Shown: piece after piece, positions 1 through 6,706 of the stretch
How positions within the stretch are numbered: position 1 is the stretch's first letter
How the letters are laid out: each line of letters begins with the position of its first letter
From: CAZXCK01 sp964639225
GTDB taxonomy: Bacteria; Chloroflexota; Anaerolineae; Aggregatilineales; Phototrophicaceae
NCBI GenBank assembly: GCA_964639225.1
Contig: CAZXCK010000034.1
Location: 1 to 32,017, forward strand
Length of the DNA stretch: 32,017 nt
Direction of reading: 5' to 3'
The notes under the pieces: model-generated
What the model was told of the DNA's origin: nothing
Database searches by the model: none
The model's input: the letters and a program-made list of their open reading frames with translations, nothing else
Translations under genes and position numbers: made by a program

Positions 1-4
1 TGTC

Positions 5-83
5 CACTTTTCCAAAAGTGGCGGGGTTTGGGGCAGCGCCCCAAAAGTCATAAGAACGACTTTGCAAAAGCCCTGCAAAGGGC
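5..83. repeat. Cluster of consecutive and nested short inverted repeats
   Basis: Four perfect inverted repeats lie end to end: CACTTTT/AAAAGTG (5-11 with 14-20), TTTGGGGC/GCCCCAAA (27-34 with 38-45), AAAGTC/GACTTT (44-49 with 58-63) and TTTGCA/TGCAAA (61-66 with 74-79). A fifth, GCCC/GGGC (70-73 with 80-83), is interleaved with the last. Neighbouring stems share bases, so alternative folds compete. The block may be a dispersed palindromic intergenic element or the terminator region of a gene left of the window. No protein is supported here. Confidence 0.6.
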
Positions 84-117
84 ATGTTTCGCACTGTTCA
101 GATTTGCGATTTCATGC

Positions 118-133
118 TAGAATATATGTTCTA
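118..133 (+). promoter_or_regulatory. ssb promoter region with LexA-like palindrome
   Basis: The sequence TAGAATATATGTTCTA has 5-bp arms (TAGAA/TTCTA) around TATATG. Its core GAAT-ATAT-GTTC differs at one base from the Gram-positive SOS box GAAC-N4-GTTC. TAGAAT at 118-123 could also serve as a -10 box, with a weak TGTTCA at 95-100 as -35 at 17-bp spacing. ssb belongs to the LexA regulon in several bacteria, so SOS control is plausible but inferred. Confidence 0.4.
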
Positions 134-208
134 ATATGTTTCACAGGGCCGCCTCGGTGCGGTATAATCAGAGACTTGCAGGCCAGACGAATGATCGAGA
201 CGAAACGC

Positions 209-214
209 GAGGAG
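209..214 (+). promoter_or_regulatory. Ribosome binding site deciding the ssb start
   Basis: GAGGAG lies 8 nt before ATG 223. No comparable site precedes the upstream in-frame ATG at 136, so the longer reading with 29 extra residues is unlikely. Confidence 0.75.
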
Positions 215-222
215 AAAAGCTA

Positions 223-630
223 ATGGCCGGGTGGCATCAGACAATCATTGTCGGTAACGTAGGGCGCGACCCTGAAATGCGTTATCTGACGAGTGGCGCG
301 AGTGTTTGCTCGTTCACGGTGGCCGTCAGCGAACGCTGGAATGACCGCCAGACCAACGAACAGCGCGAAAAGACAACCTGGTATCGGGTCTCTTGCTGGC
401 GTCAGCTTGCCGAGACGGTCGAGAAGTACGTCCACAAGGGCATGCAGGTGATGGTCATCGGCACGGTCGAGGCGCGCGGCTACCTCAACAACAACAACGA
501 ACCGGCTGCCTCGCTGGAACTGACCGCGCGCGATGTGCGCTTCCTTGGCAGTCGCTCTGAAGGCGGCGGCAGCAGCGGCTATGACGACGACTTCGCCCCG
601 CCGGAGTCCAGCGGCGACATTCCGTTTTAA
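223..630 (+). CDS. ssb: Single-stranded DNA-binding protein SSB
   Basis: This 135-residue protein coats single-stranded DNA during replication, recombination and repair, and recruits partner proteins through its C-terminal tip. The N-terminal two thirds form one OB fold (about residues 5-105) with the usual opening IIVGNVGRDPEMRY and the central TTWYRVSCW segment. A short glycine/serine linker follows, ending in the acidic tip DIPF that binds SSB partners. The frame is open upstream to 136, but ATG at 223 is chosen because GAGGAG lies at 209-214 with 8-nt spacing and the protein then begins where the family begins. Length is slightly short for the family because the linker is brief. It is monocistronic: a strong palindromic terminator follows directly. 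Identity is certain. Confidence 0.96.
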   Translation: MAGWHQTIIVGNVGRDPEMRYLTSGASVCSFTVAVSERWNDRQTNEQREKTTWYRVSCWRQLAETVEKYVHKGMQVMVIGTVEARGYLNNNNEPAASLELTARDVRFLGSRSEGGGSSGYDDDFAPPESSGDIPF

Positions 631-646
631 CCCGGCAGATCACACG

Positions 647-680
647 ACAGGAGCGGCCCGCGGGCCGCTCCTGTGTTTTG
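647..680 (+). terminator. Rho-independent terminator after ssb
   Basis: A perfect 28-nt palindrome spans 647-674 (arms ACAGGAGCGGCCCG and its complement), followed by GTTTTGT. The stem is very GC-rich. It probably ends ssb transcription, and its symmetry lets it also block readthrough from the minus-strand CBS gene, which ends at 700. Confidence 0.85.
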
Positions 681-699
681 TCCAATGGGTGGGAAACCA

Positions 700-1164
700 T
701 CAGCCAACTGGCGGGTTCGGCCTGACCGTCGACTCGGTGAGTTGTGTCAGCTTCTTTTCAAGGCTCATGAACGCCACCAGAATATCGGACGTGGTGACGA
801 TGCCGATGAGCGTCTCGCCACGCATGACCGGCAGCGCGCTGATGTTGTTCGTCAGCATGAGGCGGGCGGCTTCGCAGGCGGCGGCATCGGCTTCGATGAC
901 CACCGGGGCCGGCGACATAATGCTGCCGATAGTGGTATGATGAACGGTATCCTCGTCCTGCCAGCGTTCGCGCATGACGAGCGGGGAATTCAGCGCCAGC
1001 CGGCAGTCGCGGTCGCTGAGTATCCCGATCAGATGGCCATCGGTGCTCATGACCGGCAGATGACGACAGCCGATACGCTCCATGAGTTCCAGCGCCTGTT
1101 TCAGTGTTGCGTTGTGGCCGACAGTGGCCGGCTTTTTCGTCATTACATCGCCAACATTCAACAT
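700..1164 (-). CDS. Twin CBS-domain protein
   Basis: This 154-residue soluble protein consists almost entirely of two CBS domains (about residues 8-60 and 83-137), with the repeated pattern MT-x-P-x-TV, HLPVM and GILSDRD in the first and IMSPAPV, ALPVM and GIVTTSDIL in the second. CBS pairs (Bateman modules) bind adenine nucleotides and act as energy or redox sensors, usually on a partner protein. No enzyme domain is attached, so its target is unknown. The frame extends upstream to 1290, but ATG 1164 is preferred: GGGGAG precedes it by 10 nt and the domain starts immediately. It is transcribed divergently from the response regulator at 1320, and a CRP/FNR-like site lies between them. Confidence 0.88.
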   Translation of the reverse strand: MLNVGDVMTKKPATVGHNATLKQALELMERIGCRHLPVMSTDGHLIGILSDRDCRLALNSPLVMRERWQDEDTVHHTTIGSIMSPAPVVIEADAAACEAARLMLTNNISALPVMRGETLIGIVTTSDILVAFMSLEKKLTQLTESTVRPNPPVG

Positions 1165-1238
1165 GGCGCAGTTTCTCCCCAGATTGCTGTACACACAAAC
1201 TATAAGCGCAATTGCGGGAACAATGGTCATAATAAACA

Positions 1239-1254
1239 AGTGATACCTGTCACA
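1239..1254. promoter_or_regulatory. CRP/FNR-family-like operator
   Basis: AGTGATACCTGTCACA matches the TGTGA-N6-TCACA pattern of CRP-family sites except for the first base. It lies in the 155-bp divergent region between the CBS gene and the response regulator, 65 bp before the latter's ATG. No CRP/FNR gene is in the window, so the assignment rests on the motif alone. Confidence 0.45.
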
Positions 1255-1319
1255 TCCTCGTAATGTTGCGATCGGGTAGAATAACAACACAGTCAGATGC
1301 CAAGTTGGGGTAGTAGTCG

Positions 1320-1988
1320 ATGGTGCGGATTCTAATCGCAGACGATCATGCAGTGGTAAGAGCCGGTTTGCGGGCGCTCCTGGAACAACGCGAGGATTTC
1401 CGGGTGATAGCCGAGGCGGGCAGCGGCGAGGAAGCCGTCGCCAAAGCGCAGGAATACCGGCCCGATGTCGCCGTGCTCGATATTCGTATGCCGGGCCTTT
1501 CTGGCATTGAGGCCTGCCGCCGGATCGTCGATACGGTGGAAAACTGCCGTGTGGTGATGCTCACCTCGTACGCCGAGGACGAGCTGCTGCTGGCCGCCAT
1601 CGACGCCGGCGCGTCGGGTTATGTGCTCAAACGTATTGGCAGCGACGAACTGGTGCGGGCGGTGGAGCGCGTCAGCCAGGGCGAAGGCACACTGGACCCC
1701 ACCATGACCGAGACGATTTTCGCCCGTGTGCGCGAAGCCAACAAAGCCGAGGACGCTTCCGCCTTCGCCGATCTCACGGCGCAGGAGCTGGCGGTGCTGG
1801 CGCTGGTGGCTGAAGGTCTCACCAACCGGCAGATCGCGGTTAAGTTGTTCTTAGGTGAGGGTACGGTACGCAATTACGTCAGCAGCGTGCTGTCGAAGAT
1901 CAACGTCTCCAACCGCGCCGAGGCGGCCATCTACGCCGTCAAGCACAACATCAGCAAGATCGTCCCACCCACGCAGGACAACAAATAG
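1320..1988 (+). CDS. NarL/LuxR-family response regulator
   Basis: This 222-residue DNA-binding response regulator has an N-terminal receiver (residues 3-118) with the acidic pair D8/D9, phosphoacceptor D54 in VLDIRMPG, T82 and K104, so it should be phosphorylatable. A LuxR-type helix-turn-helix occupies about residues 150-212, including LTNRQIAVKLFLGEGTVRNY. The start ATG 1320 has GGGG at 1307-1310 and the receiver begins at residue 3. It ends 19 bp from the stop of a GAF histidine kinase on the opposite strand. That tail-to-tail arrangement and the matching HisKA_3/NarL subclasses argue they are partners. Targets are unknown; the neighbouring cydAB is a candidate. Confidence 0.93.
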   Translation: MVRILIADDHAVVRAGLRALLEQREDFRVIAEAGSGEEAVAKAQEYRPDVAVLDIRMPGLSGIEACRRIVDTVENCRVVMLTSYAEDELLLAAIDAGASGYVLKRIGSDELVRAVERVSQGEGTLDPTMTETIFARVREANKAEDASAFADLTAQELAVLALVAEGLTNRQIAVKLFLGEGTVRNYVSSVLSKINVSNRAEAAIYAVKHNISKIVPPTQDNK

Positions 1989-2007
1989 GCGCAGCCAACG
2001 GCTGAAC

Positions 2008-3201
2008 TCAGGGCGTGTCGTCGGGGCGGTTCCGTTCGATGGGGATGGTCACGGTGATAGCCGTGCCCTGCCCTGGCGCGCTGTTGATGGCCAGAATGCC
2101 GCCATGCATGCGCACCCGCTCGCGGATGTTACGCAGACCCAGCCCGTTCTGCTTCGGCAGATTACTGGGGCTGAAACCCCGGCCATCGTCGCGGATGACC
2201 ATCTGGAAGTTGTTATGGTCCTGCCAGGCGCGGATCGTCACCTGGCTGGCGCTGGCGTGACGCATGGCGTTGCTGATGGCCTCGCGCGCGATCAGGCAGA
2301 TCGACTCGAAATCTTCGGGGTCAAAGGGCGGTTTGCGCTCTGGCGCTTCCACACTGACGTCAATCGAATCCGGCACATACAGCCGCGAGACGACATCGCG
2401 CAGCATCTCGCGGACAGTGCGGCGCGTATCGTGATACGCCTTCAGGTCCATGATGTAATCGCGGATGTCCTCAATGACTGTGTTGAGGCCGTCGATCACG
2501 GGCTGGAACTTATCGGGGGTGATATGTTTGTCGTTGCGCAGCAGGTCGATGTGCATGCCCAGCGCGTACAGTGACTGGATCACGCCGTCGTGCAGTTCCA
2601 TGCCGATGCGCTGGCGTTCTTCGAGCAGGGTGAGGCGCGTTCCCTGCTCGCGAAGCTGGCTGCCGGCGATCGCCAGGGCGGCGTACCCGGCCAGAGTCTC
2701 CAGCATCCACTGGTCGCGCAGCGAGAACGGCTGGCCGTCCTCGCGGTCGGTGAGGTAGATCGTGCCGAATAACTGCGTCCCCACCTGGATGGGCACCCCC
2801 AGCAGCGAGGTCATGTCGGGGTGACCTTCAGGGAAACCGACCGCGCGCGGGTCATCGCGCATACGCGGCAGGCGCAGCGGCTGCTGCTCGTTCATAATCG
2901 CACCCAGCAGACCGGCTCCCACAGGCGGATGCGGCATCCTGGCGATCTGATCTTCGCTCATACCAGACACTTTGAAATACAATAGCCCGCCGCGCCCATC
3001 CGGGACGCCCAACGCGGCATAACGGGCACCGATCAGCTCCCGCGCCGAATGGGCGATGCGCTGCAACACCTGCTCCAGTGTATCGGCTTCGGCGGCATAC
3101 ATCACCGTCGAGACGATAGCCTTCAGTTCGCTCAGGGGGATGGTTGTCTCCTGATCGTCGTGGGCCTGGTTGTTAGTCGAGATGGCCTGCTGTTTCATCA
3201 T
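2008..3201 (-). CDS. GAF-domain sensor histidine kinase (HisKA_3 type)
   Basis: This 397-residue kinase has no membrane segment, so it senses a cytoplasmic signal. A GAF domain covers about residues 38-182 (ARYAALGV, SLLGVPIQV, LFGTIYLTD). The HisKA_3 dimerisation domain follows with phosphoacceptor H204 in ERQRIGMELHDGVIQ. The ATPase domain has N311 in EAISNAMRHA, DDGRGF (338-343) and GLGLRNIRER (353-362), all intact. Kinases of this class signal to NarL-type regulators, which fits the response regulator ending 19 bp away. GAF ligands in related kinases include haem, small molecules or oxygen; none can be read here. Two adjacent ATGs (3201, 3198) are possible starts, and the ribosome site is weak. 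Confidence 0.92.
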   Translation of the reverse strand: MMKQQAISTNNQAHDDQETTIPLSELKAIVSTVMYAAEADTLEQVLQRIAHSARELIGARYAALGVPDGRGGLLYFKVSGMSEDQIARMPHPPVGAGLLGAIMNEQQPLRLPRMRDDPRAVGFPEGHPDMTSLLGVPIQVGTQLFGTIYLTDREDGQPFSLRDQWMLETLAGYAALAIAGSQLREQGTRLTLLEERQRIGMELHDGVIQSLYALGMHIDLLRNDKHITPDKFQPVIDGLNTVIEDIRDYIMDLKAYHDTRRTVREMLRDVVSRLYVPDSIDVSVEAPERKPPFDPEDFESICLIAREAISNAMRHASASQVTIRAWQDHNNFQMVIRDDGRGFSPSNLPKQNGLGLRNIRERVRMHGGILAINSAPGQGTAITVTIPIERNRPDDTP

Positions 3202-3240
3202 GGTTATGCTTTATCCGCTCAATTTGTTCTTAAGAGGTGC

Positions 3241-3265
3241 CGCCGGTGATTGCCTGTGACCGGCG
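3241..3265. repeat. Inverted repeat upstream of the GAF kinase and cydA
   Basis: CGCCGGT (3241-3247) and ACCGGCG (3259-3265) form a 7-bp stem with an 11-nt loop. It lies in the 230-bp divergent region between the kinase and cydA. No T-run follows on either strand, so it is more likely an operator or RNA structure than a terminator. Confidence 0.4.
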
Positions 3266-3279
3266 CGCCTGCCCTCGGG

Positions 3280-3362
3280 ATGACATCGTCACATTGACTC
3301 CACCTATTCTAACTGAAAAACCCGCCATTACATATGTCACGATGCTTGTGGAAACACGTCAC
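3280..3362. promoter_or_regulatory. Repeated GTCAC motifs before cydA
   Basis: GTCAC occurs at 3288-3292, 3336-3340 and 3358-3362. The first sits in the palindrome TGAC-ATC-GTCA (3281-3291). The last two are 22 bp apart, about two helical turns. The same pentamer occurs in the CRP/FNR-like site at 1249-1253. They may be binding sites for the adjacent response regulator or a CRP-family protein controlling cydAB; chance is not excluded. Confidence 0.3.
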
Positions 3363-3431
3363 TAGGGCTTTGTTCATGTGCGGCATAAGATATGTGGGTA
3401 ATCGTAGATAAAGGTTGTGGAGAGTCACTGT

Positions 3432-4910
3432 ATGGATGTTGTAGAACTCGCACGGGCACAATTTGCCATCACATCGATCTATCACTTTTTCTTTGTGCCG
3501 CTGACCATGGGCCTGGGCCTGCTGGTCGCCGTCATGCAGACGCAGTACGTCCGTACGGGTGACGTACTCTACAAGAAGATGACCAAATTCTGGGGCAAGC
3601 TGTTCCTCATCAACTTTGCGATGGGCGTTGTCACCGGCATCGTCATGGAGTTCCAGTTCGGCATGAACTGGTCAGAGTATTCGCGCTTTGTGGGCGACAT
3701 CTTCGGCGCGCCGCTGGCCGTCGAGGCGCTGATGGCCTTCTTCCTGGAGTCCACCTTCCTCGGTATCTGGATTTTTGGCTGGGATCGCCTGCCGCAGAAG
3801 CTGCATCTGGCGTCCATCTGGCTGGCGGCTATCGGCGCGAACCTGTCCGCTTTCTGGATTCTGGTCGCTAACTCGTTCATGCAGCGCCCGGTCGGCTTTG
3901 AGATCGCCGAGTCGGGCCGCGCGGAGATGGTCGATTTTGGGGCGCTCATCACCAACAGCAACGTGCTGTACCAGTTCCCGCACGTGGTGCTGGGCGCACT
4001 GAGTACCGGCGCGTTTTTCGTCATCGGTATTAGCGCCTATCATCTGCTGCGCCGCAACCCCAATGTCAACCTGGACCTGTTCCGCCGTTCCATGCCGATT
4101 GGCCTGTGGGCGGGCACCGTGTCCGTGCTGCTGACGATGGGCGTGGGGCATGCTCAGGGGCAGCACATGGCCGACACCCAGCCGATGAAGCTGGCCGCCG
4201 CCGAAGGTCTGTGGGAGAGCGCCGACCCGGCCTCGCTGTCCCTGTTCCAGATTGGACCGGAGTTCAGCAGCAGTGTTGAAGAGCGCGAGGCGATTTTTGA
4301 GATCGGCATCCCCTCGCTGTTGAGCTTCCTCACCTATAACACGCCTGAGGGCGAGGTGCAGGGCATCAACCCGCTCAACGAGATGTACCGCGAACAGTTC
4401 GCCGACCGTTACGACGACGCCTATGCCGAGCGTCACGGCCTGGACGAGATCAGCTATATCCCGCCGGCCATCTGGCTGACCTACTGGAGCTTCCGAGCGA
4501 TGATAGGCGCTGGCGTGGCAATGTTTATCCTGGGCGTGCTGGGCCTGTGGTTCCGGCGGAGCGGCGTCCTCGAGACGCGCCGTAAATTCCTGTGGCTGCT
4601 GCTGGCGGCCATTCTACTGCCGTACATCGCCCATTCGACCGGCTGGCTGCTGACCGAGTTTGGCCGCCAACCCTGGATCGTCTACGGTGAGATGCGCATC
4701 GAAGAGGCGATTTCGCCCAACGTCACGGCGGGTATGCTGTGGACCACGCTCATCGGCTTTACGCTGATCTACGGCGTGCTGATGATCGTGGACATCTACC
4801 TGCTGCAGAAGTTCGCCCGGCGCGGCAGCGGCGAGGAACTGCTGCCACTGCCCAAAGGTGACGAAGGCGACACCAACGAGGCCAAACCCGCTGCTGAAGG
4901 CGTGTACTAG
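3432..4910 (+). CDS. cydA: Cytochrome bd-type quinol oxidase subunit I
   Basis: Subunit I of the terminal oxidase that oxidises quinol and reduces oxygen to water with high affinity, bearing the haem and quinol sites in the membrane. At 492 residues it keeps haem ligand H18 (H19 in E. coli numbering), the pair E98/E106, H184 and a methionine in SFRAMIG (M357) for haem b558. The GHAQGQHMADTQPMKLAA segment is the conserved start of the Q loop, which is of the short type, and GRQPW (411-415) is the family signature. The start is ATG 3432, with GGAGAG at 3419-3424; the alternative GTG 3417 overlaps that site. cydB follows after 52 bp. The charged C-terminal tail (about residues 465-492) is not conserved in the family. 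Identity is secure. Confidence 0.97.
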   Translation: MDVVELARAQFAITSIYHFFFVPLTMGLGLLVAVMQTQYVRTGDVLYKKMTKFWGKLFLINFAMGVVTGIVMEFQFGMNWSEYSRFVGDIFGAPLAVEALMAFFLESTFLGIWIFGWDRLPQKLHLASIWLAAIGANLSAFWILVANSFMQRPVGFEIAESGRAEMVDFGALITNSNVLYQFPHVVLGALSTGAFFVIGISAYHLLRRNPNVNLDLFRRSMPIGLWAGTVSVLLTMGVGHAQGQHMADTQPMKLAAAEGLWESADPASLSLFQIGPEFSSSVEEREAIFEIGIPSLLSFLTYNTPEGEVQGINPLNEMYREQFADRYDDAYAERHGLDEISYIPPAIWLTYWSFRAMIGAGVAMFILGVLGLWFRRSGVLETRRKFLWLLLAAILLPYIAHSTGWLLTEFGRQPWIVYGEMRIEEAISPNVTAGMLWTTLIGFTLIYGVLMIVDIYLLQKFARRGSGEELLPLPKGDEGDTNEAKPAAEGVY

Positions 4911-4962
4911 AGCGCCCGCAGCCAACATCTGACGAAACGAACCGGCAGGAGAACGGACAACA

Positions 4963-5976
4963 ATGGAACTGAGCGAACTCTGGTTTGGATTAATCGCCAT
5001 CTTGTTCATCGGCTTTTTCTTCCTCGAAGGCTTTGACTATGGCGTAGGCATTCTGCTGCCCTTCCTGGGCAAGAACGATCGCGAACGGCGCGAAGTGGTC
5101 AACAGTATCGGTCCGGTATGGGACGCCAACGAGGTATGGCTCATCACGGCGGGTGGCGCGATGTTCGCCGCCTTCCCTAACTGGTACGCGACGCTGTTCA
5201 GCGGGTTTTACCTGGCGCTGTTCCTCATCCTCGTCGCGCTGATCTTTCGCGGTGTGGCCTTTGAATTTCGCAGCAAAGATAAGCACCCCACCTGGCGCAA
5301 ATTCTGGGACTGGGCCATCTTCTTTGGCAGCGCGGTTCCGGCGCTGCTGTGGGGCGTGGCCTTCGCCAACATCGTGCGGGGCGTGCCCATCGACGCCGAC
5401 ATGCACTTCACCGGCAATCTGCTGACGCTGCTGAATCCCTATGGGCTGCTGGGCGGCCTGGTGACGCTGACCCTGTTCACGCTGCACGGCGCGCTCTTCC
5501 TGGAACTCAAGACCGACGGCGACATCCGCCGCCGCGTCGATGGCGTGGTGAAACGGGTTTTGCCGGTCGTCGTCGTGCTGACGCTGGGCTTTGTCGCCTT
5601 CAGCGCCGCCGAGACGACCATGTTCGACGATGTCAACTTCGTGCAGATCATCGCGCTGGTGGGCGCGGTTGGCGGGCTGCTGGGAGCCGGTTACACCAGC
5701 ATGCAGCGGCGCTTCGGGCTGGCTTTCATCGGCTCCGGCCTGGCGATTGTCTTTGTGACGGTGCTGCTCTTTGCCTCGCTGTTCCCCAACGTGATGCCGT
5801 CCTCGACCAACGACGCCTTCAGCCTGACGGTCTACAACGCTTCATCGAGCCAGTACACGCTGCAGATCATGACGGTCGTCGCGCTGATCTTTGTGCCGGT
5901 GGTGCTCATCTACCAGGGCTGGACCTACTGGGTGTTCCGCCATCGCATCACCAGCGACGGCGAACTGGAATACTAA
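4963..5976 (+). CDS. cydB: Cytochrome bd-type quinol oxidase subunit II
   Basis: Subunit II of the bd oxidase, a haem-free membrane protein that stabilises the complex. The 337-residue sequence carries the family hallmarks EGFDYGVGILLPF near the N-terminus, GPVWDANEVWLITAGGAMFAA, and FRGVAFEFR, with about eight membrane segments in all. AGGAGAA at 4947-4953 supports the start. It lies 52 bp after cydA in an evident two-gene operon and is followed by a strong terminator. The cydC/cydD assembly transporter genes and the small subunit cydX are not adjacent, so assembly factors must be elsewhere or not needed, as reported in some non-proteobacterial bd oxidases. Confidence 0.97.
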   Translation: MELSELWFGLIAILFIGFFFLEGFDYGVGILLPFLGKNDRERREVVNSIGPVWDANEVWLITAGGAMFAAFPNWYATLFSGFYLALFLILVALIFRGVAFEFRSKDKHPTWRKFWDWAIFFGSAVPALLWGVAFANIVRGVPIDADMHFTGNLLTLLNPYGLLGGLVTLTLFTLHGALFLELKTDGDIRRRVDGVVKRVLPVVVVLTLGFVAFSAAETTMFDDVNFVQIIALVGAVGGLLGAGYTSMQRRFGLAFIGSGLAIVFVTVLLFASLFPNVMPSSTNDAFSLTVYNASSSQYTLQIMTVVALIFVPVVLIYQGWTYWVFRHRITSDGELEY

Positions 5977-5998
5977 GCTATCTGAGCAGTGATGCCAG

Positions 5999-6026
5999 GG
6001 GCGTGCCGCAGGGCACGCCCTTTTTG
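5999..6026 (+). terminator. Rho-independent terminator of cydAB
   Basis: The 9-bp stem GGGCGTGCC/GGCACGCCC (5999-6007 with 6012-6020) has a 4-nt loop and is followed by TTTTTG. It lies 22 bp after the cydB stop and separates cydAB from the ferritin gene. Confidence 0.92.
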
Positions 6027-6130
6027 ATTCACCGGGCGAAATATGAAAGCATGATTAAAACTATAGCACAACCCCGATTAAATCTGGACAATAAAGATAA
6101 CCTACATCAACCAAAAGGAGTTGGGTTATT

Positions 6131-6646
6131 ATGCTTAACGATCAAATGCAGGACGCCCTTAACGAACAGATCAACATGGAAATGAGCGCGTTTTATACTT
6201 ACCTGTCGATGTCCGCCTACTTCGAGGCGCAGGGTCTGGTGGGCTTCGCGGCGTGGATGCGGCACCACGCCGAGGAAGAGATGGAACACGCCATGAAGCT
6301 CTATGATTTCATCCACCGCCGCCGGGGCCGTGTGACGCTGGGCGCGCTCAAGGCTCCGCAGCACACCTGGAACAGCCCGCTGGAAGCCTTCCAGGACGCA
6401 TTCGAGCACGAGCGCAACGTCTCGGTGGCTATCGACAATCTGGTGAAGCTGGCCCGCGAGCACAAGGACTTCGCTACCGACAGCTTTTTGCAGTGGTTCG
6501 TCGATGAGCAGGTCGAGGAAGAAGAGGTTGTCGATGCCGCCATCCAGAAGCTGGAGATGGTGGGCGACTTTGGGCCGGGGCTGTACATGCTCGACAAAGA
6601 GATGGGCGAAGGCGCCGCTCACAGCCATGAGGAAGAAGCGGGTTAA
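6131..6646 (+). CDS. ftnA: Non-haem ferritin (FtnA type)
   Basis: An iron-storage ferritin that oxidises Fe(II) at a di-iron centre and stores it as mineral in a 24-subunit cage. The 171 residues retain the bacterial ferroxidase ligands in the same numbering as E. coli FtnA: E17, Y24, E50, H53, E94, Q127 and E130. There is no haem-binding methionine pattern typical of bacterioferritin. The start has a strong site AAAAGGAG ending 10 nt upstream. The C-terminus has a short His/Glu-rich end (SHEEEAG). It is separated from cydB by a terminator and has its own 100-bp leader region. Placement beside an oxygen-scavenging oxidase suggests a shared oxidative-stress context, but no Fur/PerR box is convincing. 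Confidence 0.95.
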   Translation: MLNDQMQDALNEQINMEMSAFYTYLSMSAYFEAQGLVGFAAWMRHHAEEEMEHAMKLYDFIHRRRGRVTLGALKAPQHTWNSPLEAFQDAFEHERNVSVAIDNLVKLAREHKDFATDSFLQWFVDEQVEEEEVVDAAIQKLEMVGDFGPGLYMLDKEMGEGAAHSHEEEAG

Positions 6647-6671
6647 CTACCCCCAATACAATGATATCCAG

Positions 6672-6706
6672 CGGCGGTGGGTGCTTGCGGCTCGCCGCCG
6701 TTTTTA
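6672..6706 (+). terminator. Terminator after ferritin gene
   Basis: CGGCGG (6672-6677) pairs with CCGCCG (6695-6700) around a 17-nt loop and is followed by TTTTTATT. The T-run overlaps the stop codon of the convergent glycosyltransferase gene. Confidence 0.65.

Noticed and set aside
673..1263. 196-residue plus-strand frame opposite the CBS protein
   Set aside because: The minus strand encodes two clear CBS domains with a ribosome site; the plus frame has neither.
3202..3431. A confident promoter for cydA
   Set aside because: TAAGAT at 3386-3391 and TTGTTC at 3370-3375 are possible boxes, but no pair has acceptable spacing, so no promoter is annotated.
6021..6130. Fur or PerR box before the ferritin gene
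   Set aside because: The leader is AT-rich, but no sequence approaches the symmetric Fur or PerR consensus closely enough.
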